Shown: piece by piece, positions 36,500 to 44,468 of the stretch
Layout: every line of letters begins with the position of its first letter
Numbering within the stretch: position 1 is the first letter of the stretch
DNA from: Acidimicrobiales bacterium
GTDB taxonomy: Bacteria; Actinomycetota; Acidimicrobiia; Acidimicrobiales; Iamiaceae
Assembly: GCA_035630295.1 (NCBI GenBank)
Contig: DASQKY010000016.1
Span: forward strand, 17,658-81,657
DNA: 64,000 nucleotides
Direction of reading: 5' to 3'
Notes under the pieces: model-generated
The model's database searches: none
Told to the model about the DNA's origin: nothing
Seen by the model: the letters and a program-made list of their open reading frames with translations, nothing else
Program-made: the position numbers and the translations under genes

Positions 36500-36736
36500 T
36501 CAGGCGCTGCGCAGGGCGGCCACGCCGACCTGGTCGCCGCCGGCCGCCTCGTCGGCCCGCCGGATGAGCAGGACCTCGGCGGTCCGCACGCTGGCCACCC
36601 GGGTGCTCCACGAGTCGACCGTGTCCCGCCCGTCGGTGCGGAAGAACGTGGTCATGGGGCCCTCCTGCTGGTAGGCGTCGGCGTGGCCCACGCACTCGAC
36701 GGTCCGGTCCCGGAGGGTCACCTCGAAGCGTGCCAT
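36500..36736 (-). CDS. Small conserved-type protein, 78 aa
   Basis: Unrecognised. MARFEVTLRDRTVECVGHADAYQQEGPMTTFF reads as a small beta-rich domain, and the tail contains SWSTRVASVRTAEVLLIRRAD. No signal peptide, membrane helix or metal motif. It is considered real because it has a leaderless promoter (TACCGT 36748-36743, 6 nt, ATG 36736), normal codon use, and fits exactly between a convergent and a divergent gene. It could be a small cytoplasmic regulator or DUF protein. Confidence 0.7.
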   Translation of the reverse strand: MARFEVTLRDRTVECVGHADAYQQEGPMTTFFRTDGRDTVDSWSTRVASVRTAEVLLIRRADEAAGGDQVGVAALRSA

Positions 36737-36748
36737 GGGGCGACGGTA
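36737..36748 (-). promoter_or_regulatory. Leaderless promoter of the 78-aa gene
   Basis: On the minus strand TACCGT (36748 to 36743) is followed by CGCCCC and ATG 36736. The spacing places the transcript start on the A of the ATG. Confidence 0.55.
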
Positions 36749-36879
36749 CGACGGCCCGGCTGTGCAGCGGAAGGGGCACGACCTGTGGATCTCCGGTGGA
36801 GGCCGGGCCCCGGCCTGGGGACGGTGTGGGGGTGCCGGCCGGCGCGCCGATCGGCGGCCCGTCTGCGATGCTGGCGTCG

Positions 36880-37134
36880 ATGAGCGAGCCCGCCCCCCCG
36901 TTCCGGCCCGAGCCGTGGACGGCGGCTGTCGTGCCCCCGGCGCCCCCCGACGGCGACCTCTCCTTCACCTGCCCCCGCTGCCGGCGGGACGTGGAGGAGC
37001 GGGCCTACGGGCCATGCACCGCCTGCCGGGCCGAGATGCGGTCCACGGTGGCCGGCGAGCGGCGGGACGTGGCCGAGGCCGACTACGTGCCCAAGATGAA
37101 CGTGACCCCCAACGCGGTGGCGGTCAAGGAGTAG
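36880..37134 (+). CDS. Small zinc-ribbon protein, 84 aa
   Basis: Contains a compact zinc ribbon CPRCRRDVEERAYGPCTAC (two CxxC pairs) between a Pro-rich N terminus and a basic tail ending KMNVTPNAVAVKE. Small proteins with the CPRCxxxVxExxYGPC pattern are widespread in actinobacteria, and I know of no established function. ATG 36880 is preferred; a GATGCT (36867-36872) placed as a near-leaderless -10 box supports it. Convergent with the glycosylase-like gene, 9 bp apart. Confidence 0.78.
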   Translation: MSEPAPPFRPEPWTAAVVPPAPPDGDLSFTCPRCRRDVEERAYGPCTACRAEMRSTVAGERRDVAEADYVPKMNVTPNAVAVKE

Positions 37135-37143
37135 CCCGACGGG

Positions 37144-38016
37144 TCACACGGCGGCCGACGCCGCCTCGATGACCCGGAGCACCCGGCCCCGCTGGGGCCC
37201 GTAGGGGGCCAGGACGGCGGCCAGGTCGGCCTCCGGGGCGTCGCCCGGGGCCCGCAGCAGGCGGACCACGGCCGCCACCACGTGGGCGTCGACCACGGGC
37301 AGGGCGTCGGGGTCGCCGAGGGCGACGGCGCACACGTGGTCGACCACGTCGGGCGCCACCCCCGGGAGGTCCCGCAGGCGCTCCACCACGGTGGCGTCCC
37401 CGTCGGTGGAGGCGGACAGCTCCAGGCGGGCGTGGTGCGAGGCCAGGCGCCGCACCTCGGCCGCCCGCTCCTGCTCCAGGCCCATGACGTGCATCTCGTA
37501 CGGCGAGGCGGCGGCGATGCGGCCCGGGTCGGGGGGCAGCCGCAGGTGGCCGGGGCCGGGGGCCTCGTCACCCCACTCCTCGATCATCAGCGACCACGAG
37601 CGCCCGGCCTCGAAGGCGGAGACGCCCCTCCGGCACACGGCGGCGATGGCGGCGTCGAGGGGCTGGGCCGTCCGGGCCAGCCGCAGCGCCGCGAACCGCT
37701 CCAGCAACCCGCCCACCGGGGCTGGGGCGGTCACGGCCGGGTCGGGCCCGGCGTCGAGGGCGCCGACCAGGCCGGCGGCCCGGGCCACCAGCCAGCCCGC
37801 TCCCTCGCCCCACGCCTCGACGCGAACGCCGTCGACGGTGGGGGAGAGGCGGACCGTGCCCGGGCCCTCGGGGGTGCGGGTGGCCCACAGCCAGGTGCCG
37901 GGGGCGGCGCTGGTCCAGCACGGATCGGCCACCCCCATGCGGACGGTGGTGAGCGTCAGCCCCAGGTCGACGCCCGGGGCGGCGATGGTGGAGCGGAGGT
38001 CGGGCGAGGGGGACAC
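37144..38016 (-). CDS. HhH-GPD-type DNA glycosylase relative (AlkA-like)
   Basis: 290 aa from a GTG. The arrangement follows actinobacterial DNA-3-methyladenine glycosylase family proteins: an N-terminal beta domain (WLWATRTPEGPGTVRL), then a helical domain with FAALRLARTAQPLDAAIAAVCRR, LRLPPDPGRIAAASPYEMHVMGLEQERAAEVRRLA, the helix-hairpin-helix region LRDLPGVAPDVVDHVCAVALGDPDALPVVDAHV (Asp in VVDAHV aligns with the catalytic Asp), and YGPQRGRVLRVIEAA. The usual LPGVGPWTA hairpin is altered to LPGVAPDVV, so activity or specificity may differ. A LexA-type SOS box upstream supports a DNA-repair role. Confidence 0.75.
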   Translation of the reverse strand: MSPSPDLRSTIAAPGVDLGLTLTTVRMGVADPCWTSAAPGTWLWATRTPEGPGTVRLSPTVDGVRVEAWGEGAGWLVARAAGLVGALDAGPDPAVTAPAPVGGLLERFAALRLARTAQPLDAAIAAVCRRGVSAFEAGRSWSLMIEEWGDEAPGPGHLRLPPDPGRIAAASPYEMHVMGLEQERAAEVRRLASHHARLELSASTDGDATVVERLRDLPGVAPDVVDHVCAVALGDPDALPVVDAHVVAAVVRLLRAPGDAPEADLAAVLAPYGPQRGRVLRVIEAASAAV

Positions 38017-38057
38017 GGGAGCCGGGGGAGGGAGAGGTTGGCCGGGCGCCCGGCGCG

Positions 38058-38085
38058 TCGAACGACTGTTCGTCCCAGCAGCGTA
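38058..38085 (-). promoter_or_regulatory. LexA-type SOS box at the glycosylase-like gene promoter
   Basis: TCGAAC-GACT-GTTCGT at 38058-38073 matches the actinobacterial SOS box TCGAAC-n4-GTTCGA at 11 of 12 defined positions. A minus-strand -10 box TACGCT (38085 to 38080) predicts a transcript start at 38073, so the box covers +1 to +16. The leader to GTG 38016 is about 57 nt. Confidence 0.75.
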
Positions 38086-38119
38086 GCAGTGACCGCCCGG
38101 CGGTCCGAGCGACCGGCTG

Positions 38120-39238
38120 CTACCGGCAGGCCATGGCGGCGGCCGCGGTGAGGCCGGTCAGGCCGGCGTCCAGGTCGGCCCGGGTGGGCCAGCCGAAGCC
38201 GAGGCGGAAGTGTCGGTCGTCGAGCTCGAACCAGTGCCCGGGGCCGACGTAGGTGCCGTGGTCGGCCAGGAGGCCGGTGTGGAACGCGTCGACGTCGACG
38301 ACGACCTCGGGCCGGAACCGGACCAGCCCCACCACCCCGCCGCCGGGGGCCACCCACTCGAAGGTGCCCTGGCCGTCGATCCAGGCCTGGACCACGGCCA
38401 GGCGCTCGGCCACGTCGGCCCGGATGGGGGGCAGGATGCGGTCGCGCTCGGCCAGCACCCGGCCGGCCACGTGCTCGTCGATGGTGGCCCCGCAGATGAC
38501 GGCCTGCTCCTTGGCCGCCAGCAGCGTCTCGGACAGCGCCGGGTCGGTGCAGGCGGTCCAGCCCACCCGCAGGCCCGGCAGGCCGTAGGCCTTGGACATC
38601 GAGCTCACGCTCACCACCCGGGGCGAGAGGGAGGCGGCCAGGGGGAGGGGCGCGCCGTGGGCCAGGTCGCGGTAGGTCTCGTCCACCAGGAGCACGGCCC
38701 CGCTGCTCTCGGCCAGGGCCACCAGGCGGTGGAGGTCGTCGGGGGCCAGCACCGTGCCGGTGGGGTTGTGGGGGCAGGTGACGCTGATCAGGCGGGTCCG
38801 TCCCCGCTCCACCAGGGCGGCCACCCGGTCCACGTCCAGGCGCCAGCCCTCGTCCCAGGCCAGGTCGACGACGTCCAGGTCGGCGCCGATGGCCCGCGGC
38901 GTCTCCAGGTTGGTGGCGTAGTTGGTGCGCACCACCACGGCATGGTCCCCGGGCTCGAGGACCGCGGTGGCCAGGCAGAACAGGGCCGAGGCGGCCCCCG
39001 GCGTGACCAGGACGTCGGCGGCCGTGATCCCGTCGGCGGCCGAGGCCACCGCCTCCCGCAGGAGGGGATCGCCCAGGTGGTCCCCGTAGCAGAGGACCAG
39101 CGCGTCCAGGTCCAGGTCGAGGCCCAGGTCCGACAGCCGGCGGTCGGCCACCGAGCTCTCGGACAGGTTGTGGGCGATGGTGTCGTAGCCCATCTGCTCG
39201 GGCGACTCGACCTCGATGGGCATCCGGCGGTAGCGCAC
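38120..39238 (-). CDS. Class I/II aminotransferase
   Basis: 372 aa, PLP-dependent fold type I. Motifs: LVTPGAASALFCLATAVLEPGDHAV, CPHNPTGTVLAPDDL (Asn contact), LLVDETYRDLAHG, and SMSKAYGLPGLRVGW with PLP lysine Lys216. Resembles the MalY/PatB and aspartate aminotransferase-like group (also capreomycidine-synthase-like forms); the amino acid substrate is not evident. GTG start at 39238 fixed by a leaderless -10 box. It stands alone between the glycosylase-like gene and a divergent glycosyltransferase. Confidence 0.88.
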   Translation of the reverse strand: MRYRRMPIEVESPEQMGYDTIAHNLSESSVADRRLSDLGLDLDLDALVLCYGDHLGDPLLREAVASAADGITAADVLVTPGAASALFCLATAVLEPGDHAVVVRTNYATNLETPRAIGADLDVVDLAWDEGWRLDVDRVAALVERGRTRLISVTCPHNPTGTVLAPDDLHRLVALAESSGAVLLVDETYRDLAHGAPLPLAASLSPRVVSVSSMSKAYGLPGLRVGWTACTDPALSETLLAAKEQAVICGATIDEHVAGRVLAERDRILPPIRADVAERLAVVQAWIDGQGTFEWVAPGGGVVGLVRFRPEVVVDVDAFHTGLLADHGTYVGPGHWFELDDRHFRLGFGWPTRADLDAGLTGLTAAAAMACR

Positions 39239-39250
39239 ACCGGGAGCCTG
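39239..39250 (-). promoter_or_regulatory. Leaderless promoter of the aminotransferase gene
   Basis: CAGGCT (39250 to 39245, minus strand), then CCCGGT, then GTG 39238. Same spacing as the other leaderless genes here. Confidence 0.45.
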
Positions 39251-39304
39251 GCACGCCGCGGGCGGGCACCGGCCGTGATCCGGGGTCGAGGCGGGGCGGA
39301 CCCG

Positions 39305-39318
39305 TAGGATGGCTCGCC
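39305..39318 (+). promoter_or_regulatory. Near-leaderless promoter of the fusion glycosyltransferase gene
   Basis: TAGGAT (39305-39310) followed by 8 nt and GTG 39319, predicting a 2-nt leader. Clear -10 match; no -35 seen. Confidence 0.5.
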
Positions 39319-42066
39319 GTGCCCGTCGCTGTCGCCGCCTCCCGGGACGCCACCGCGCCCCGGCGGGGAGGCGGTCTCCCGGAGGGCCGAGAGGACCCGG
39401 GTCCGGCGTCGGTGGCCCCCGCTCCGGCCACCACGGCCGGCGAGCGGGGCCTGGTGGCCCTGGGCCTGGTGGGGGCGTTCGCGGTGAGCTGGGCCGCCGG
39501 GCGCTCGGGGGCGGCGACCACCGACCTGGGCCGCCTGCTGGGCCGGCTCGACGGCAGCCTGGCCCTGCTCCTCCTGGTCGCCGGCGCCCTGGCCCAGCGG
39601 TCGGTGACGGCCCGGGCCCTGGCCGCCGCGCCGGTGCCCTCGCCGGTGGCGGGCTGGCGCCTGCTGCTGCGCCGGGTCCTGGTGCCGTGGTGGGTGGTGG
39701 TCACCGTGGCCACCTTCGGCTACCCCACGGCCGCCGGCCAGGTCGTCCCCACCGACACCGCCACCCCCACCTGGATCCACGTGGTCCGGGAGTGGCTGCT
39801 GCTCTCGCCGCTGGGCCGGGCCGAGGCCGGCACCCCGTGGCCCCCGGCCGGGGCCGGGCGCCTGGGCCACGCCTGGGTGCTGACCACCGCCGTGCTGCTG
39901 TGGCTCCTGCTCCCGGCCTGGGAGCGCCTCCTGCGGTCCGCCGGGGCCCGGCTGGCCGGCTCGGGCTCCCGCCGGTGGGGGCCGGTGGAGCTGGCCGCCG
40001 GCGCCGGCGCCGGCCTCGCCCTGGTCGGCCTGGCCCTGCGGGTGGCCGTGGCCACCACCGGGCCCGGGGCCTGGTCGGCGGTGGCCCGGGTCGCGCCTCC
40101 GGCCCAGCTCGACGTGATCGGGGCCGGCCTGGCCCTGGGGGCCCTGGTGGCCGGGGCCCGGGTCGGTGTCGGTCCCCTGGCCCACGGGGCGGGGACCACG
40201 GTGCGGGCCGCCGCCCCCCGCCTGGGGGCGGTGACGGCCCTGGCCCTGCTGGTGGGCGCGGCCGGTCCCCAGGCCGGCAGCCTGCTCGACACGGGGGGGG
40301 CGGTGGCCACCCTGGTGGCCCGCGCCGGCCTGGTGCTGGTGGGCGCGGCCCTGGTCCTGTGGGCTCTCCTCCCCGCCGCCCACGACGGGCCCCCGGCCTG
40401 GGCCGCGGCCCGGGACCGGGCCGGCCGGTGGGGGGCGCCGGTGGCCCTGGGCGCCTTCCTGGTCGTGCCGCTGGCCGCCCAGCTGTGGGCCACCCGGGCC
40501 GGCGGCCCGCCCGGCACCCAGCGGCTGGGGCCGATGGTGCTGGCGACCGTCCTCGGCTCCCTGGCCGGCGGGGCGGCCCTGGCCGCCGCCGGCCGGCGCC
40601 TGTTCGGGCCCCGGGGCGAGCGGCGGCTGAACCCCTTCGCGGCCCGGCTGGCCGTCGTCACCAGCGGCGCCCTGGCCTGGCGGCTGCTCACCCTGGTGTC
40701 GATCAACCGCCGCAACCCCGACGGCGGCGACCCGTTCTTCTACCACCACCAGGCCAACATGCTGGCCGACCGCATCGGCTACTCGGAGCCCTTCCGGTGG
40801 GTGGAGCAGGGCATCGCCGTCCCCTCGGCCATCCACCCGCCCCTGCTGTCGACCTGGCTGGCCGCCGGGTCGTTGCTGGGGGCCCGGACGTTCCTGGCCC
40901 ACAAGCTGCTCACCACCCTGGTGGGGGTGGCCGTGGTGGTGGTGGCCGCCCTGGTGGCCCGGCGCCTGGCCGGGGACCGGGCCGCCCTGGTCACCGCGGT
41001 GCTGGTGGCCGCCTACCCCAACCTGTGGGTCATCGACGGGGCCCTGTGGCCCGAGGGGGTGTACGCCACCGGCATCGGGCTGGCCGTGCTGGCCGCCTAC
41101 CGCTGGTGGGAGCACCCCGACCTGCGGCGGGCCGCGGTGCTGGGGGCGGTGGTGGGGGTGGCGGCCCTGGCCCGGGGCGAGGCCCTGTTCCTGTTCCCGC
41201 TTCTGGTGGCGCCGGTGGTGCTGCGGCGCCGGGGCCTGCCGTTGGGGGCCAAGGTGCGGGCCGGCCTGGCCGCCGGGGCCTGCGGGCTGCTGGTGCTGGT
41301 GCCGTGGTCGGCGCGCAACCTGGCCGCCTTCGACCAGCCCGTCCTGCTGTCCACCAACAGCGACGAGGTCCTCTACTACGCCAATTGCCCCGACAGCTAC
41401 GGCCTCCCGGACCCCCACGCCCCGGCCGGCACCGAGGGGGCCCAGGTGGCCGGCCAGCTCGGCTACTGGTCGTTCAACTGCCAGCAGCGCGAGCGGGCCC
41501 GGGCCGGCCAGCCGGTCACGGACTCGGTGGCGGCCGACCGCTACCAGCGCTGCCTGGGCGACCGGGCCGGCGAGGTGCCGTACGGGGTGGTGCCCGGCGA
41601 GCCGCCCGGCAACGAGGCCGAGAAGGCCCGCTACTGGCGGTGCCTGGGCCTGAGCTACGCCACCGGCCACCTGGACCGCCTGCCGGCGGTGGTGGCGGCC
41701 CGCCTGGGCCGGGAGCTCGACGTGTACCACCTGGACGACGGCCTCAACGCCCTCAAGTTCGAGGGCCGGCCCGAGGGCGCGGCCCTGGCCGGACGGTGGG
41801 CCTGGTGGGCGCTGGCCCCGGCTGGGCTGGCGGGCTGGCTGGTGCTGCGCCGGCGGCGGGTGCTGGTGCTGCCCCTGGTGGCCCTGGGACTCATGGTCCT
41901 GGCCACCACCGTGTACGCCTACGGGGCCATCCGCTTCCGCACCCCGCTGGAGCTGGGCCTCCTGATCGGCGCCGGGGTCCTGGTCGACCACCTGCTCCGC
42001 CGCCGGGGCCGGCCCGAGTCGGCCGGCCCGGCGGAGTCGGTGGCGGACGAGGAGGGGGCCCGGTGA
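39319..42066 (+). CDS. Membrane protein: degenerate acyltransferase-3 half fused to GT-C glycosyltransferase
   Basis: 915 aa, about 20 hydrophobic segments. The N-terminal half (about 30-430) has the layout of acyltransferase-3 proteins, with LGHAWVLTTAVLLWLLLPAW in place of the xHxWSLAVExQFYLxWP block and LDVIGAGLALGALVA resembling LDLFALGMLVAVL of the gene at 33542, but the catalytic Glu is lost. The C-terminal half (about 435-915) is GT-C/PMT-like: GDPFFYHHQANMLADRIG, AIHPPLLSTWLAAGSLLG, and a Cys-containing external loop. Probably a glycosyltransferase for an envelope polymer. The next gene overlaps its stop (GTGA). Confidence 0.78.
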   Translation: MPVAVAASRDATAPRRGGGLPEGREDPGPASVAPAPATTAGERGLVALGLVGAFAVSWAAGRSGAATTDLGRLLGRLDGSLALLLLVAGALAQRSVTARALAAAPVPSPVAGWRLLLRRVLVPWWVVVTVATFGYPTAAGQVVPTDTATPTWIHVVREWLLLSPLGRAEAGTPWPPAGAGRLGHAWVLTTAVLLWLLLPAWERLLRSAGARLAGSGSRRWGPVELAAGAGAGLALVGLALRVAVATTGPGAWSAVARVAPPAQLDVIGAGLALGALVAGARVGVGPLAHGAGTTVRAAAPRLGAVTALALLVGAAGPQAGSLLDTGGAVATLVARAGLVLVGAALVLWALLPAAHDGPPAWAAARDRAGRWGAPVALGAFLVVPLAAQLWATRAGGPPGTQRLGPMVLATVLGSLAGGAALAAAGRRLFGPRGERRLNPFAARLAVVTSGALAWRLLTLVSINRRNPDGGDPFFYHHQANMLADRIGYSEPFRWVEQGIAVPSAIHPPLLSTWLAAGSLLGARTFLAHKLLTTLVGVAVVVVAALVARRLAGDRAALVTAVLVAAYPNLWVIDGALWPEGVYATGIGLAVLAAYRWWEHPDLRRAAVLGAVVGVAALARGEALFLFPLLVAPVVLRRRGLPLGAKVRAGLAAGACGLLVLVPWSARNLAAFDQPVLLSTNSDEVLYYANCPDSYGLPDPHAPAGTEGAQVAGQLGYWSFNCQQRERARAGQPVTDSVAADRYQRCLGDRAGEVPYGVVPGEPPGNEAEKARYWRCLGLSYATGHLDRLPAVVAARLGRELDVYHLDDGLNALKFEGRPEGAALAGRWAWWALAPAGLAGWLVLRRRRVLVLPLVALGLMVLATTVYAYGAIRFRTPLELGLLIGAGVLVDHLLRRRGRPESAGPAESVADEEGAR

Positions 42067-43907
42067 CCGGCGTGGCCCCGCCGGGTGAGCGCCCCACCGT
42101 CGACCCAGGGGACGGGCCCTCGGTCGGCGCCGCCCCGGGCCGGGCGGCGCGGGACCTGGCCTCCACCCCGCTGGCCCGGCCCCGGGGGGCCCTACGGGCC
42201 GACGTGCGTCGGGGGTGGCGGTGGCTGGTGGCCGGGTGGCGGGGCACGGCCCTGGGCGTGGCCGTGGTGGCCGTGGCCGTGGCCCTGCCCCTGCCCACCC
42301 TGTTCCACTACCAGGGGCCGCCCATGGAGGAGGGCTTCATGCTCGTCTTCCCGGAACGGGTGCTGGCCGGTGACCTGCCCAACCGGGACTTCCTCCACCT
42401 CTACGGGCCGGGCAGCCTGTGGGCCCTGGCCGCCTGGTTCAAGGTGGCCGGGACGACCCTGGCCGCCGAGCGGGTCTACGGCCTGGCCCAGCACCTGGGC
42501 ATCATCTTCGGCCTGTTCGCCCTGGCCCTGCCGTGGGGCCGGCGGGTGGCCACGGTGTGCGGCCTGCTGGGCGTGCTGCTGGTCATCACCCCCATCGGGC
42601 TGACCGCCCTGGCCTGGAACGGGGCCGTGGCCCTGGCCGTGATCGGCTCGGCCCTGGCCCTGCGGGGGGCCCGCCACCTCGACGAGGCCCGCCCCGGGGC
42701 CCGGTGGTGGCTGGGGGCGGGGGGCGTGGTGCTGGGCGCCGCCCTGCTGTTCCGCCCCGACCTGGTGGTGGGCGTGGCCCTGGCCCTGGCCGCGCTGGGG
42801 TGGCGGCGGTGGAGCCGGGCCCTGGTGGCGCCGGTGGCCGCCGGCCTGGCCCTGGGCGTGGCGCCGGTGCTGGTGCACCTGGCCACCGCCGGGGTGGGCC
42901 CCTCGTTCGAGGGCATGTTCCTGCAGCCGGTGTTCGAGCTGCGGGGCGGGCGCACCCTGCCCATCCCCCCGGCCTGGGACCGGGCCGACGGCGCCCTGCA
43001 GGCCGTGGCCCAGCTCCGCACCCCGCCGTGGCCGTTCCCCATGTTCGGCCCCTGGCCCCAGGTCACCCTGTGGTTCTGGGCCCTGCCCCTGGCCGCCGTG
43101 GCCCTGCTGGCCACCGGCGTGGTGGCCGTCCGTCGGGAGGGGGGCTCGCACCGCAGCCGGATCCTGGTGGTGGTGGGCGCCCTGGGGGTCGGCCTCCTGC
43201 CCCAGGCCCTCCAGCGCCCGGACACCACCCACCTGGCCTGGGTGTCGTGCGTTTCCCTGGTGTTCCTGCCCGTGGCCGTGGTGCAGTGGGGCGAGTGGTG
43301 GTCCGAGCGGCGCCGCCGCCGGGCCGGCACCGTCGCCGGGCGGGCCCGCCTCCACCCCGGGGTGGTGCGCACCGCCACCGCTCTGCTGCCCCTGCTGCTT
43401 GTCATCGCCGTGATCCCGGCCTACACCGCCCGGACCTGGGTGGACCTGACCCGCCAGAACCTGGAGGGCGAGTACTTCGGCTGGGCCGTGCGCAACGGGG
43501 ACCGCACCTTCTACCTGGGGTCGCCGGACATCGCGGCCAGCGCCCAGGCCGTGGTGGACGAGCTCCGGCCCCGGCTCCGGCCCGGGGAGCGGCTGCTGGT
43601 GGGCACCGCGGACCTGCGCAAGACGCCCTACAGCGACGCCTACTTCTACTTCTTGTTCCCCCAGGCCACGCCGGGCACCCGCTACATCGAGATGGACCCC
43701 GGCATCGCCAACGCCCCCGACTCGGGCCTGGCCCGGGAGGTGGCCACCTCGGACTGGCTGATCCTGTCGCACGCCTGGGACGCCTGGTCCGAGCCCAACG
43801 ACTCCCGTGAGGTGGGCTCGGACGCGCCCAACCAGGTGGTGCGCGACCACTTCTGCCCGGTGGGCGACCAGGGGCCCTCCTACCAGCTCTGGCGGCGCTG
43901 CCGCTGA
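42063..43907 (+). CDS. Multi-pass membrane protein, GT-C-like
   Basis: 614 aa from GTG 42063 overlapping the previous stop. About ten hydrophobic helices after a 50-residue cytoplasmic tail. The first external loop (EEGFMLVFPERVLAGDLPNRDFLHLYGPGSLWALAAWFKV) has the acidic residues and DFxHxYGPG pattern of GT-C family proteins. A soluble C-terminal region contains LLVGTADLRKTPYSDAYFYFLFPQATPGTRYIEMDPG. Co-translated with the fusion glycosyltransferase, so the two likely act in one pathway, perhaps on the same glycan. Exact reaction unknown. Confidence 0.78.
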   Translation: MTGVAPPGERPTVDPGDGPSVGAAPGRAARDLASTPLARPRGALRADVRRGWRWLVAGWRGTALGVAVVAVAVALPLPTLFHYQGPPMEEGFMLVFPERVLAGDLPNRDFLHLYGPGSLWALAAWFKVAGTTLAAERVYGLAQHLGIIFGLFALALPWGRRVATVCGLLGVLLVITPIGLTALAWNGAVALAVIGSALALRGARHLDEARPGARWWLGAGGVVLGAALLFRPDLVVGVALALAALGWRRWSRALVAPVAAGLALGVAPVLVHLATAGVGPSFEGMFLQPVFELRGGRTLPIPPAWDRADGALQAVAQLRTPPWPFPMFGPWPQVTLWFWALPLAAVALLATGVVAVRREGGSHRSRILVVVGALGVGLLPQALQRPDTTHLAWVSCVSLVFLPVAVVQWGEWWSERRRRRAGTVAGRARLHPGVVRTATALLPLLLVIAVIPAYTARTWVDLTRQNLEGEYFGWAVRNGDRTFYLGSPDIAASAQAVVDELRPRLRPGERLLVGTADLRKTPYSDAYFYFLFPQATPGTRYIEMDPGIANAPDSGLAREVATSDWLILSHAWDAWSEPNDSREVGSDAPNQVVRDHFCPVGDQGPSYQLWRRCR

Positions 43908-43950
43908 CGGGGCCGGTCGAGCGGGCTCGGGGCCGGGGGGCGCGGCGTGG

Positions 43951-43964
43951 CAGGATCGATCCCC
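43951..43964 (+). promoter_or_regulatory. Near-leaderless promoter of the cyclophilin gene
   Basis: CAGGAT (43951-43956) then 8 nt to ATG 43965. The ATG at 43965 is preferred over the in-frame GTG at 43947, which would place the -10 box inside the coding sequence. Confidence 0.45.
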
Positions 43965-44438
43965 ATGGCCAAGCAGCCCGACATGCAGATCGACACCGAC
44001 ACCCGCTACGAGGTGGTCCTCGGCACCGACAAGGGGGACATCACCATGGTGCTCGACCCCGCCCTCGCCCCGGTGACCGTCAACAACTTCGTGACCCAGG
44101 CCCGGGCCGGCTTCTACACCGGCCTGACCTTCCACCGGGTGGTGGCCGGCTTCGTCATCCAGGGCGGCGACCCGGACGGCACCGGCCGGGGCGGCCCCGG
44201 CTACAAGTTCGCCGACGAGCCGGTCCGAGCCGACTACGTCCTGGGCGCGGTGGCCATGGCCAACGCCGGCCCGAACACCAACGGCAGCCAGTTCTTCATC
44301 TGCATCGAGGACTGCACCGGCAAGCTCGACAAGCTCTACAACCTGTTCGGCTTCGTCACCAGCGGCATCGAGGTGGCCCAGGCCATCGCCGTCGGCGACC
44401 GCATGAACAGCGTCACCGTCACCGAGAAGGCCGACTGA
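43965..44438 (+). CDS. Peptidyl-prolyl cis-trans isomerase, cyclophilin type
   Basis: 157 aa. Folding catalyst at Xaa-Pro bonds. Core motifs: FYTGLTFHRVVAGFVIQGGDPDGTGRGGPGYKF (catalytic Arg in FHRV) and AMANAGPNTNGSQFFI. No signal peptide, so cytoplasmic. Followed 30 nt later by an acyl-CoA synthetase with a strong ribosome-binding site. Confidence 0.94.
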   Translation: MAKQPDMQIDTDTRYEVVLGTDKGDITMVLDPALAPVTVNNFVTQARAGFYTGLTFHRVVAGFVIQGGDPDGTGRGGPGYKFADEPVRADYVLGAVAMANAGPNTNGSQFFICIEDCTGKLDKLYNLFGFVTSGIEVAQAIAVGDRMNSVTVTEKAD

Positions 44439-44468
44439 CCCGCCCCGCGGACCCCGCCGGAGGAGCCG

